Assembly: GCA_030696285.1 (NCBI GenBank)
Contig: JAUYSQ010000283.1
Coordinates: 1-40,952, forward strand
Direction of reading: 5' to 3'
Length of the DNA stretch: 40,952 nucleotides
DNA from: Sulfuricurvum sp.
Lineage (GTDB): Bacteria > Campylobacterota > Campylobacteria > Campylobacterales > Sulfurimonadaceae
Notes under the pieces: model-generated
Seen by the model: the letters and a program-made list of their open reading frames with translations, nothing else
Database searches by the model: none
Told to the model about the DNA's origin: nothing
Made by a program: the position numbers and the translations under genes
Part shown: piece by piece, positions 8,275 through 16,013 of the stretch
How the letters are laid out: each line of letters begins with the position of its first letter
Numbering within the stretch: the first letter of the stretch is position 1

Positions 8275-9195
8275 TTGAAAAAAATTCCCCATATTCCTGT
8301 GTTGTACCGTGAAGTTGTTGAGGCTTATGCAGCGTGCAAAGAGGGTACTATTATCGACTGTACGATGGGGTATGGCGGTCATACGTCATTGTTGCTCGAT
8401 GCGCAGTCCAATCGTATGCTTATCGGAATTGATCAAGATCCTACAGCTATTGCCTTTTCAACAGAGCGTTTATCCTTGTATGGTGATCGTGCAGAGATGC
8501 GGCAGGGGCGTTTTTCCGCTGTTGCAGAGACTCTTATGGGCGAAAAAGGCGATCAAATTTGCGGAATTTTGGCGGATATAGGGGTTTCATCGCTGCAACT
8601 CGATCAGCGTGAACGGGGCTTTTCGTATGAGAGCGAAAATCTGGACATGCGGATGGACCCAAATGCACCATTGAGCGCATACGAAGTGGTCAATGAGTAT
8701 GGGCAAAGTGCCTTGGAGAAAATTTTACGAGAATACGGGGAAGTGACCAATGCGCGTATCGTCGCCGAAACCATCGTAAAAAAGCGTCCGTTTGAATCGG
8801 CAAAAGAGCTTTCAAATGCAATTTTTCATCTGATGCCCAAGGGTAAAAAAATTCACCCCAGTACACTGGTGATGCAAGCAATCCGTATCGAAGTGAATGA
8901 TGAGCTTGGAGAACTAACACGCTTACTTGATGCCATAGAAAAGTCTGGGTTAAAGAAATTGCGGGTTGGAATCATCACTTTTCACTCTCTGGAAGATCGG
9001 ATTGTCAAGCAGCGGTTTACTACGTGGGCAAAAAATTGTATTTGTCCTGACGATGCGATGCGATGTACGTGCGGAAACAACCATTCGATCGGTAAAGTGA
9101 TTACCAAAAAACCGCTTACAGCGCAAGAAGATGAGCTTCGTGCCAACTCACGAAGCCGAAGTGCGAAATTACGAATTTTTGAGATAAATAGATAG
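8275..9195 (+). CDS. rsmH: 16S rRNA (cytosine-1402 N4)-methyltransferase RsmH
   Basis: RsmH (MraW) methylates N4 of C1402 in the P-site region of 16S rRNA, using S-adenosylmethionine. The 306-residue protein starts KKIPHIPVLYREVVEAY, the family N-terminus. It has the SAM motif GTIIDCTMGYGGHTSLLL, then IGIDQDPTAI, the family motif ADIGVSSLQLDQRERGFSY and the C-terminal ITFHSLEDRIVKQRF. It starts with TTG, with AAAGG about 9 bases before. In most bacteria rsmH opens the division and cell-wall cluster and is followed by ftsL. Here a small FtsL-like gene follows at once, although the rest of that cluster is missing, so the ancestral pair seems to have survived on its own. Confidence 0.96.
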   Translation: MKKIPHIPVLYREVVEAYAACKEGTIIDCTMGYGGHTSLLLDAQSNRMLIGIDQDPTAIAFSTERLSLYGDRAEMRQGRFSAVAETLMGEKGDQICGILADIGVSSLQLDQRERGFSYESENLDMRMDPNAPLSAYEVVNEYGQSALEKILREYGEVTNARIVAETIVKKRPFESAKELSNAIFHLMPKGKKIHPSTLVMQAIRIEVNDELGELTRLLDAIEKSGLKKLRVGIITFHSLEDRIVKQRFTTWAKNCICPDDAMRCTCGNNHSIGKVITKKPLTAQEDELRANSRSRSAKLRIFEINR

Positions 9196-9201
9196 GTATT
9201 C

Positions 9202-9480
9202 ATGAACGCTAAAGATGATATTTTAGACGAAACACAATCGATTATTACCCCTGATGAGTCGATGGGACCACGATTTTTACGGAATGTTTTTATCGGAATA
9301 TTTTTACTCCTCATTATTGTTTTCCCAAAAATATTTATCCAAACGCAAATCTATTTTAAAAGCCGAGAAATATCAACGCTCAACCGCGAACACGATGCCC
9401 TCAAAGAGGAGAACCGTATTCTCCATGCCAAAGTGGAGCAAATGGTGTACAAAAATAAAATTTTGGATACGTTGTTTTAG
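9202..9480 (+). CDS. ftsL: Small bitopic coiled-coil protein, FtsL-like
   Basis: The 92-residue protein has a short cytoplasmic N-terminus (about 28 residues), one transmembrane helix (about residues 29-47, NVFIGIFLLLIIVFPKIFI) and a periplasmic coiled coil (ISTLNREHDALKEENRILHA, to about residue 85). This size, topology and heptad pattern are those of FtsL/DivIC division proteins, which bridge FtsQ and FtsWI. It starts six bases after the rsmH stop, the usual place of ftsL, and has an ATAGGT ribosome site. FtsL is too divergent for sequence alone to prove the assignment. DivIC-type or unrelated coiled-coil proteins remain possible, so the symbol rests mainly on context. Confidence 0.6.
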   Translation: MNAKDDILDETQSIITPDESMGPRFLRNVFIGIFLLLIIVFPKIFIQTQIYFKSREISTLNREHDALKEENRILHAKVEQMVYKNKILDTLF

Positions 9481-9531
9481 GGTTCGCTGTTCAAGATGAC
9501 ATAGGTCATATTGTGGGTGAACGTTTTATGA

Positions 9532-9537
9532 TATAAT
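9532..9537 (+). promoter_or_regulatory. -10 box upstream of the ispB-hemA-proS run
   Basis: A perfect TATAAT (in TATGATATAATCGCCC) lies 27 bases before the GTG of the exported protein that opens the long coupled operon. No -35 is apparent. This is one of the best promoter candidates in the window. Confidence 0.65.
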
Positions 9538-9563
9538 CGCCCTTTTAATCTTGGAGCACATTT

Positions 9564-9983
9564 GTGATTAAAGTTTTTCTTCTGGCTTGGGTTCTCCTCT
9601 TTTCTGGTTATGGGGAACCTTGGCGAGAGACGAAGAGCTTTACGCTTAAAAAAGATGAAGTTGCTAAGATTTTGGTAAAAACAACGTCACCCAAGCAAGA
9701 GAAGGTTTTTTTCTGGAGGTGGACGCTGTATACCGATAAGGCACTGGTCGTTCATGAAAGTTTTGATCGGTTTGTGGGTCAACATATCTTGAACCTCGAA
9801 CATCATCAAAGTTTTCGTAAACGTCTTTTAAACGCGGTGAAAAGTGAAAAAGATGTCCCTTATGCTATCGTTGTATTTAAAAAATTTGATGATGTGAACA
9901 AAACGGCACAGTTTGATTTGTTGTTAATCGATCAAGAGAAAAGAGTTATTTTGGATTATTTGACGAAGGAAGAGAAACATTGA
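9564..9983 (+). CDS. Small exported protein of unknown function
   Basis: I do not recognise a named family. The 139-residue product begins with a hydrophobic stretch (IKVFLLAWVLLFSGYG) that looks like a signal peptide or membrane anchor. It continues as a basic, beta-rich domain (about residues 22-135, for example KVFFWRWTLYTDKALVVHES) with no cysteines or known motif. It starts with GTG, with TTGGAG about 7 bases upstream, and its stop overlaps the ATG of ispB (TGATG). It is the first gene after a strong promoter, so it is cotranscribed with isoprenoid and haem genes. I recall a small predicted exported protein at the same place before ispB in Campylobacter, which suggests a conserved but uncharacterised role. 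Confidence 0.7.
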   Translation: MIKVFLLAWVLLFSGYGEPWRETKSFTLKKDEVAKILVKTTSPKQEKVFFWRWTLYTDKALVVHESFDRFVGQHILNLEHHQSFRKRLLNAVKSEKDVPYAIVVFKKFDDVNKTAQFDLLLIDQEKRVILDYLTKEEKH

Positions 9984-10873
9984 TGTTAGAGCGTGCCGAA
10001 GCTATCATAGACCAATTAATTTCTGAGGTCGATTTCCCGCAAGCCAAAGAGTTGTTTTCTAAACTCTCAGGGGGAAAGCGATTGCGCGCACGGCTTATCC
10101 TCACTATCGCACCGGCTCATCCTGATGCACCGCTGCTGGGTGCTATTGTCGAACTTATTCATGCCGCGAGCCTGCTTCATGATGATGTGATCGATGAGGC
10201 GATGGTACGTCGGGGAACTCCGTCTGTCAATGCGACACATGGTTCAAAGATGGCTATTATGCTGGGAGATATTTTATACTCCAAAGCGTTTAGCTCTTTG
10301 ACCTCTTTTGACCCTAAAATTGCACGTTCTATTGCCGAATCGGTTACCAAACTCTCCGTGGGTGAGATGATGGATGTAGCAATGGCCGAACATTTTAATG
10401 CAAACCGTGATGAATATCTTAAAATGCTCTATCTAAAAACAGCAACGTTGATTGAATCGTGCGCTTATTGTGCGGCGTTGCTCGAAGAAAAAGATGCTTC
10501 CAAGTACGCAGTGTACGGTAAAAATCTTGGACTCGCGTTTCAAATTGTTGATGATATTCTCGACATTATCAGTGATGATGCAACGCTTGGAAAACCGGCC
10601 TTAAATGATTTTGTTGAGGGAAAAACAACCTTGCCGTATATTGATTTATATGAGAGTTTGAACGCTGATGAGAAAGAGAGGTTGATGGGTTGTCACGGAC
10701 GTACTTTGGAAACGGACGAAAAAGAGTGGCTTTTTACATTAATGAAAAAGTATGGTGTGATTGAGCGTTCCTACCGCTATGCACAAACTCTATGTGACGA
10801 AGCTATTTCGGCAGTTCCTGATGAAACCGCGTTACGCGCCATTATTACTACTGTTATTCAAAGAAGTCATTGA
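9983..10873 (+). CDS. ispB: Polyprenyl diphosphate synthase (octaprenyl type)
   Basis: This trans-prenyltransferase elongates farnesyl diphosphate with isopentenyl diphosphate to make the long side chain of menaquinone. Both aspartate-rich motifs are present: SLLHDDVIDEAMVRRG (about residues 65-80) and QIVDDILDIISDD (about 190). The residues four and five before the first motif are small (Ala, Ser), which is typical of long-chain rather than C15/C20 enzymes. The length of 296 residues fits IspB. The ATG at 9983 is used, not the track's upstream TTG; it overlaps the previous stop as TGATG, and its own stop overlaps the hemA start in the same way. The exact chain length cannot be read from the sequence. 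Confidence 0.88.
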   Translation: MLERAEAIIDQLISEVDFPQAKELFSKLSGGKRLRARLILTIAPAHPDAPLLGAIVELIHAASLLHDDVIDEAMVRRGTPSVNATHGSKMAIMLGDILYSKAFSSLTSFDPKIARSIAESVTKLSVGEMMDVAMAEHFNANRDEYLKMLYLKTATLIESCAYCAALLEEKDASKYAVYGKNLGLAFQIVDDILDIISDDATLGKPALNDFVEGKTTLPYIDLYESLNADEKERLMGCHGRTLETDEKEWLFTLMKKYGVIERSYRYAQTLCDEAISAVPDETALRAIITTVIQRSH

Positions 10874-12147
10874 TGCACTATCTTGTCATTAGCTTTTCGC
10901 ATAAAAATTCAACCTTGGTTCAACGTGAAAAGCTGGCTTTTGTGGATGATGGGGCGAAAAAAGAGATGCTGTTACGGATTAACGCGCATCCCAATATTCA
11001 TGAATCAATTCTCCTCTCGACGTGTAATCGGATTGAAATTGTGTGCAGTTGTTCGCACATAGAAGAAGCAACGGAGCATCTTCTGGCATTGTTGTCGGTA
11101 CATTCGAAAAGCTCCATCGATGAATTAAAATCGCGCGCCGATATTTTCGATGATTACGGTGCAATTCACCATCTTTTTAGTGTGGCGAGTTCCCTCGATT
11201 CGATGGTGGTGGGGGAGACCCAAATTTTAGGTCAGCTCAAAGATGCATTTCGCCTTTGCAATGAAAATGGCTACTGCGGACTCAAACTCTCCCGTGCATT
11301 ACTGGCTGCCCAAAAGTGTGCCGCTGAAATTCGCAATGCAACCGATATTTCATCGCGTCCCGTATCGATAGCCAGTGTTGCCGTCTCAAAAGCACGCGAA
11401 TGTGTGGAAACATTTCAAGGCAAAAAAGTATTGGTTATCGGTTCGGGAGAGATGTCGGTAATCACGTGTAAGCATTTGAGCGCACAAGGGGCGCAGGTGT
11501 GTGTGATGAATCGTACACGAAGCAAAGCGGAAGCGATTGCACGTGAATGCGGTGCTACGGCAAGAGCGTACGAGGATCTGGAAGCAGCCCTCAATGAGTA
11601 TCCGATTTTGTTTACGGCGACGGGGTCACTTTCTCCTATTATTACGGAAGAGATGATCGGTGAGTGTTCCTTTGATCGCTATTGGTTCGATATGGCAGTT
11701 CCACGTGATATTGAGTGCGAGAGCGGAAATGGGATTCACGTTTACCGTGTCGATGATTTAAAAGAGATCGTAAGTGCCAATATTGCTATGCGTGAAGATG
11801 AAGCGAGAACATCTTTTGTTCTCGTAAGCCGCCATGCGAATGCTTTTTTTGAGTGGCTTAAAGCCCTCTCTATTGAGCCGTTAATTAAAAATATTTATGA
11901 GCGGGCCTATCATTCCGCAAGCGAAGAAGCTGCACGGGTTATCGGTAAAGGATTTATTCCTAAAGAGTATCAAGATGAGCTCCATAAGGCAGCCGAGCAA
12001 GCGTTGAAACGTTTTTTGCATCCGATTACAGAACAAATGCGGTGCAATGCCGACCCGCTACGAACGGATGCGTTGATCGAAGCATTGAGCTTTTTGATAA
12101 AAGATGATCAAACACCCCCAATCCAAAAATTTCACAAAGGAATGTAA
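10873..12147 (+). CDS. hemA: Glutamyl-tRNA reductase HemA
   Basis: HemA makes glutamate-1-semialdehyde from Glu-tRNA(Glu) using NADPH, the first committed step of C5-pathway haem synthesis. In the 424-residue protein the catalytic cysteine is Cys51 in [10 protein letters not shown]. The substrate-site motif [18 protein letters not shown], the Rossmann motif [12 protein letters not shown] and the C-terminal dimerisation helices follow. The ATG at 10873 overlaps the ispB stop (TGATG); the track's TTG one codon earlier is not needed. hemC lies further along the same run. The window has no hemL or hemB, so the rest of the pathway is encoded elsewhere. HemA is often feedback-controlled by haem, but no such motif is visible here. 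Confidence 0.96.
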   Translation: MHYLVISFSHKNSTLVQREKLAFVDDGAKKEMLLRINAHPNIHESILLSTCNRIEIVCSCSHIEEATEHLLALLSVHSKSSIDELKSRADIFDDYGAIHHLFSVASSLDSMVVGETQILGQLKDAFRLCNENGYCGLKLSRALLAAQKCAAEIRNATDISSRPVSIASVAVSKARECVETFQGKKVLVIGSGEMSVITCKHLSAQGAQVCVMNRTRSKAEAIARECGATARAYEDLEAALNEYPILFTATGSLSPIITEEMIGECSFDRYWFDMAVPRDIECESGNGIHVYRVDDLKEIVSANIAMREDEARTSFVLVSRHANAFFEWLKALSIEPLIKNIYERAYHSASEEAARVIGKGFIPKEYQDELHKAAEQALKRFLHPITEQMRCNADPLRTDALIEALSFLIKDDQTPPIQKFHKGM

Positions 12148-13850
12148 TGCGTTTTTCCAAAGCCTATATCCCCACCACCAAAGAATCTCCCAAAGATGCA
12201 CAGCTCCCAAGTCATATTTATCTTTCTCGCGCAGGTTTTGTAACGCAAGTTGCGAGCGGATTGTATAACTTTTTACCATTGGGCAAGCGTGTGCTTCGTA
12301 AAATCGAGACCATCATTAATGAAGAGATGGAACGTTCAGGTGCACTGGAAGTGGATTTGAGTTTTGTGACTCCTGCTGAGTTGTGGCAAGAGAGCGGGCG
12401 AATCGAAAAATTTGGTAAAGAGCTTCTCCGTTTTCGCGACCGTAAAGACAATTTGTTTGTTCTAGGGCCAACCCATGAAGAGATGATGGTAAGCATCGTC
12501 CGTAACCGTATCACCAGCTATAAGCAGCTCCCTCTCAATGTCTATCAGGTCAAAACCAAATTCCGTGATGAAGCGCGTCCCCGTTTCGGGTTGATGCGTG
12601 CTCGCGAATTTGTGATGAAAGACGGATATAGCTTTCACTCTACAACGGAAGATTTGGACCGTGAATTTGATGCAATGGAGGCGGCGTACAAACGGATTTT
12701 AGAGCGTTTGGGCTTGACATTTCGTATCGTAGAAGCCGATAGCGGTGCAATCGGCGGGACGGGTTCGAAAGAGCTGATGGTATTGGCGCAAAGCGGTGAA
12801 GATACCCTTGCGGTATGTGATACGTGTGAATACGGTGCCAACGTCGAAGCCGCGCGTAGAGCAATTCGTACGGCTATCCCCGAAGCTCCTCAAGCCGATT
12901 TCGCTCGTTTTAAAACACCGAATGTCAAATCAATTGATGATTTGAGTGCTTTCTTCCATGTTGATCCGTACTATACGCTCAAAGCGGTAGTAATGCGTGC
13001 CGTTTATACCGAGGGGAGTGAACCGGTTTGTTTCTTTATTCGCGGATGCGACGAACTCCAAGAGGTCAAAGCCCGCAACAGCGTCGGTGCAATCGATTTG
13101 GTCGATATCAGCGAAGCGGAATTGCGTGATATCGGATTGGTTCCCGGTTTTATGGGCCCCCTCGATCAGGATAAAATCCGCTTTGTAATGGATAACGATA
13201 CGAAAAATGCAACCTCAATGATTTGCGGTGCAAACGAAGCCGATTACCATTTTGTCGGTGTCGATTTGAGCGTAATGGGTGACGTGGCGTTTGCGGATTT
13301 GAGTGCGGTACAAGCGGGGGATGGATGTCCTCATTGTGCTGGAAAACTGCTCCATACCAAAGGGATTGAAGTAGGGCATATTTTCAAACTCGGCACTGTT
13401 TATTCCGTACCGCTTAAAGCGGAGTTTTTGGATGAAAATGGCCGTTCACAGCCGTTTATTATGGGAACCTACGGAATGGGGGTGAGCCGTTTGGTCGCCG
13501 CTGTTATCGAACAGCATCATGATGACAAAGGGTGTATCTGGACACATGCTACCGCTCCGTATCTCGTGAATGTAATGGTTTCGAATATCAAAGAAGAAGC
13601 CCATTTAGCCTATGCGGAAAAACTGTATGAAACCTTAGGGAATAATGGGATTGAAGTTATTTTGGACGATCGAAAAGAGCGTTTTGGATTTAAAATGTCC
13701 GATGCAGAGCTCATTGGATTCCCATTCACCGTCATTGTCGGCAAAGAACTTAACAATGGACAAGTTCAAATTATGGTGCGTGCTACGAGTGAAATGATTA
13801 CGGTTGAAGCCGATAATGTGATAGCAAAACTGACGGAATTGATCGGATGA
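12147..13850 (+). CDS. proS: Prolyl-tRNA synthetase ProS
   Basis: ProS is the class II synthetase that charges tRNA(Pro). The 567-residue length and the insertion between motifs 2 and 3 (about residues 220-390) show the bacterial type with an INS editing domain that removes mischarged alanine. Visible are the N-terminus [17 protein letters not shown], motif 2 region [20 protein letters not shown], the editing-domain residues around [17 protein letters not shown], motif 3 in [18 protein letters not shown], and a C-terminal anticodon-binding domain ([17 protein letters not shown] onward). The ATG overlaps the hemA stop by one base (TAATG) and has AAAGGA upstream. hemA-proS-hemC linkage is known from Campylobacter and Helicobacter. 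Confidence 0.97.
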   Translation: MRFSKAYIPTTKESPKDAQLPSHIYLSRAGFVTQVASGLYNFLPLGKRVLRKIETIINEEMERSGALEVDLSFVTPAELWQESGRIEKFGKELLRFRDRKDNLFVLGPTHEEMMVSIVRNRITSYKQLPLNVYQVKTKFRDEARPRFGLMRAREFVMKDGYSFHSTTEDLDREFDAMEAAYKRILERLGLTFRIVEADSGAIGGTGSKELMVLAQSGEDTLAVCDTCEYGANVEAARRAIRTAIPEAPQADFARFKTPNVKSIDDLSAFFHVDPYYTLKAVVMRAVYTEGSEPVCFFIRGCDELQEVKARNSVGAIDLVDISEAELRDIGLVPGFMGPLDQDKIRFVMDNDTKNATSMICGANEADYHFVGVDLSVMGDVAFADLSAVQAGDGCPHCAGKLLHTKGIEVGHIFKLGTVYSVPLKAEFLDENGRSQPFIMGTYGMGVSRLVAAVIEQHHDDKGCIWTHATAPYLVNVMVSNIKEEAHLAYAEKLYETLGNNGIEVILDDRKERFGFKMSDAELIGFPFTVIVGKELNNGQVQIMVRATSEMITVEADNVIAKLTELIG

Positions 13851-14272
13851 TCTATTTTTTAATCTACCTATTTTTGGAAGTTTTGTTGACCGTAGAGGTT
13901 GCTTCACAAATTGGCGGATTAATGATGTTCAGCGAAATTGTGTTGAGCGCTTTTGTTGGGATTGTGATACTCTTTAATTTTCGAGCCACTCTCCTCTCTA
14001 ATATTATGGAGCTAAGAGAGCGTCGTGTCGATGCAAACGGTTTTTATAAGCGTAATTTACTCTCGCTTTTAGGGGCAATATTGCTTATCTTACCGGGGAT
14101 ATTGACCGATGTTATCGCTGTTTTGATCCATTTTTTTCTACTGGGTCAGCTAATCGTTAACCGATTTACGCCAAAATACCCACAACAAAATCCACCAAAC
14201 ACTTCAAATTATTCAAAGGATGACAATGTTATTGATGCCGAAATTATCAGCGACACTCCTACTCTGCGCTAG
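13847..14272 (+). CDS. fxsA: FxsA-family inner membrane protein
   Basis: The 141-residue protein matches the FxsA family: an N-terminal hydrophobic segment ([19 protein letters not shown]), a second around residues 25-45, and a third pair in [20 protein letters not shown], which holds the typical LPGxLTD motif. The C-terminal 30 residues are polar and probably cytoplasmic. E. coli FxsA relieves F-plasmid exclusion of phage T7, which gives the family its name; its normal function is unknown. It overlaps proS by four bases (ATGA) and overlaps the following thiol-disulfide gene by 47 bases. A homologue in this position is also my recollection for Campylobacter. Confidence 0.85.
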   Translation: MIYFLIYLFLEVLLTVEVASQIGGLMMFSEIVLSAFVGIVILFNFRATLLSNIMELRERRVDANGFYKRNLLSLLGAILLILPGILTDVIAVLIHFFLLGQLIVNRFTPKYPQQNPPNTSNYSKDDNVIDAEIISDTPTLR

Positions 14273-15062
14273 CGTATACGCGGCAACCGATGGGGAGGTA
14301 GTCTCATTTCTAAAAAAAGGGATTGGAAACAATCCTAGTATCAGCAATTTGGAAGTAGAGATCAACGGAAAACAAAATGTTTCCGGCATGAAGGGATGGC
14401 AAGCCTATTTTGTCAGCATTGAAGCCGATATAAAGCAAGGTGCAGAGAACCGTCATATCAACCAAAACGGAACTTATTTTGTCAGTGGAGATGTCATTGC
14501 ACCGGAACTGGTGAATGTAAAAACGGGTGAGCGTTATAACGATACGGTTGCTCCTGAGTTTAATCCTGCTTATTACACCAAGGCTAATTTGATTAGCGGT
14601 GATGCGAATGCCAAAAATAAAGTCGTGATTTTTTCCGATCCTCTTTGTCCTTTCTGCCGTCGTTACGTCCCTGAAGCCATTAATTATATGGCCAAATACC
14701 CTAAGACGTTTGCCCTCTATTACTACCATTTCCCTCTTGCACAGCTTCACCCGGCAGCAGTTGCTTTGAGCAAAGCGGCAATAGCTGCGGAGCAAAACGG
14801 AATGGAAAACGTAACTCTCCTGATGTATCAAGTCGAGATTAATCCGAACGAAAAAGATGAGCAAAAAATTATTGATGCCTTTAATAAAACGTTTAAAACA
14901 AAGCTGAATGTTACTGATTTACGTCGCCCTTCTGTGGTGAAGCAGTTCGAATTTGATCAAAAAGCCGTTCGTGCGATGATGGTCAACGGGACTCCTACGG
15001 TATTTTTCAACGGTGACAAAGATGCTAAAAAAATGAAATACAAAGACGTAAAGGTTAAATAA
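14226..15062 (+). CDS. Periplasmic thioredoxin-fold thiol:disulfide oxidoreductase (DsbA/DsbC-like)
   Basis: The 278-residue product has a signal peptide ([19 protein letters not shown], cleavage before ATDGE). An N-terminal domain (about residues 20-115) resembles the dimerisation region of DsbC/DsbG. A C-terminal thioredoxin fold contains the active site SDPLCPFCRRYVPEA and the cis-proline loop MVNGTPTVFFNG. CPFC is an unusual dipeptide between the cysteines (DsbA CPHC, DsbC CGYC). The enzyme may be an isomerase or an oxidase; the two-domain layout favours DsbC/DsbG. The ATG at 14226 is chosen over 14220 because AAAGGA sits just before it. It overlaps fxsA and precedes hemC by 3 bases. A role in cytochrome c thiol handling would fit the haem context but is inference. 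Confidence 0.82.
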   Translation: MLLMPKLSATLLLCASVYAATDGEVVSFLKKGIGNNPSISNLEVEINGKQNVSGMKGWQAYFVSIEADIKQGAENRHINQNGTYFVSGDVIAPELVNVKTGERYNDTVAPEFNPAYYTKANLISGDANAKNKVVIFSDPLCPFCRRYVPEAINYMAKYPKTFALYYYHFPLAQLHPAAVALSKAAIAAEQNGMENVTLLMYQVEINPNEKDEQKIIDAFNKTFKTKLNVTDLRRPSVVKQFEFDQKAVRAMMVNGTPTVFFNGDKDAKKMKYKDVKVK

Positions 15063-15065
15063 TCA

Positions 15066-16013
15066 ATGAAAAAACTTACCATTGCAACGCGTGGCAGCAA
15101 ACTTGCTCTTTGGCAATCCAATTATATTAAATCGGTGATTGAGTCTGCACGTCCAGATATCGAAGTGGAGCTTAAAATCATTATTACTTCGGGTGATAAA
15201 ATTTTGGACGTTCCCCTCGCAAAAATCGGCGGTAAAGGGTTGTTTCTCAAAGAGATTGAAGAAGCACTGTTGGCAGGAACTGCACAAATGGCGGTTCACT
15301 CACTCAAAGATGTTCCTACAGTGATGCCTGAGGGATTGCTTTTATCGGCTATTACCACTCGCGAAGATGTACGCGATGCAATGTTGAGTGAAAAATATCC
15401 CGATATTTCTTCGTTGCCACAGGGAGCAGTAGTGGGAACCTCGTCACTGCGTCGCCGTATGCAGTTGGTAAAACAACGCCCGGATTTGGTTATTAAAGAT
15501 TTACGAGGGAACGTCGATACCCGTATCCGCAAACTAAAAGAAGGAGAATTCGATGCGATCATCCTTGCTGCTGCAGGGATTAATCGTCTTGGATTTGCAC
15601 GTTTAGTAACTTACTTTTATCCTATTTCTCTGGAGGAAATGATTCCTGCCATGGGGCAGGGAGCGTTGGGGATTGAGACGATCAATGAGCCATGGGTATT
15701 GGAAATTGCCGCGATGCTAGAGGATAAAAACAGCCGTATTGAAACAACCATTGAGCGTGAGTTTGTGGATACTCTTCAAGGGGGCTGTCAGGTTCCCATC
15801 GGCGTGAGCGCACGCGTGCAAGCCAATGGAGAAGTAAGCCTCTGCTCAACACTTGGCATGCCGGACGGGTCTGAAAGTATGGGTGAAGAGATGGTTGTTT
15901 CGATGGATGCGCTATCGGGTGTCGGTGAAGCAATGGCACGCCGTCTGATCGAGAAAGGTGCCATGGATCTTTTAAGCCGTGCTGAAAAAATGGCAGACGG
16001 ACACAAAGTATGA
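15066..16013 (+). CDS. hemC: Porphobilinogen deaminase HemC
   Basis: HemC (hydroxymethylbilane synthase) condenses four porphobilinogens into the linear tetrapyrrole on the way to haem. The 315-residue protein shows TIATRGSKLALWQSNYIK, the substrate-binding arginines in GTSSLRRRMQLVKQRPDL and RGNVDTRIRKLKEGEFDAII, the catalytic Asp loop region, and Cys241 in LQGGCQVPIGVSA, which carries the dipyrromethane cofactor. It starts 3 bases after the Dsb-like gene and its stop overlaps the next start (ATGA), so it sits inside the coupled operon. Together with hemA it supplies haem for the many cytochromes typical of this group. Confidence 0.97.
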   Translation: MKKLTIATRGSKLALWQSNYIKSVIESARPDIEVELKIIITSGDKILDVPLAKIGGKGLFLKEIEEALLAGTAQMAVHSLKDVPTVMPEGLLLSAITTREDVRDAMLSEKYPDISSLPQGAVVGTSSLRRRMQLVKQRPDLVIKDLRGNVDTRIRKLKEGEFDAIILAAAGINRLGFARLVTYFYPISLEEMIPAMGQGALGIETINEPWVLEIAAMLEDKNSRIETTIEREFVDTLQGGCQVPIGVSARVQANGEVSLCSTLGMPDGSESMGEEMVVSMDALSGVGEAMARRLIEKGAMDLLSRAEKMADGHKV

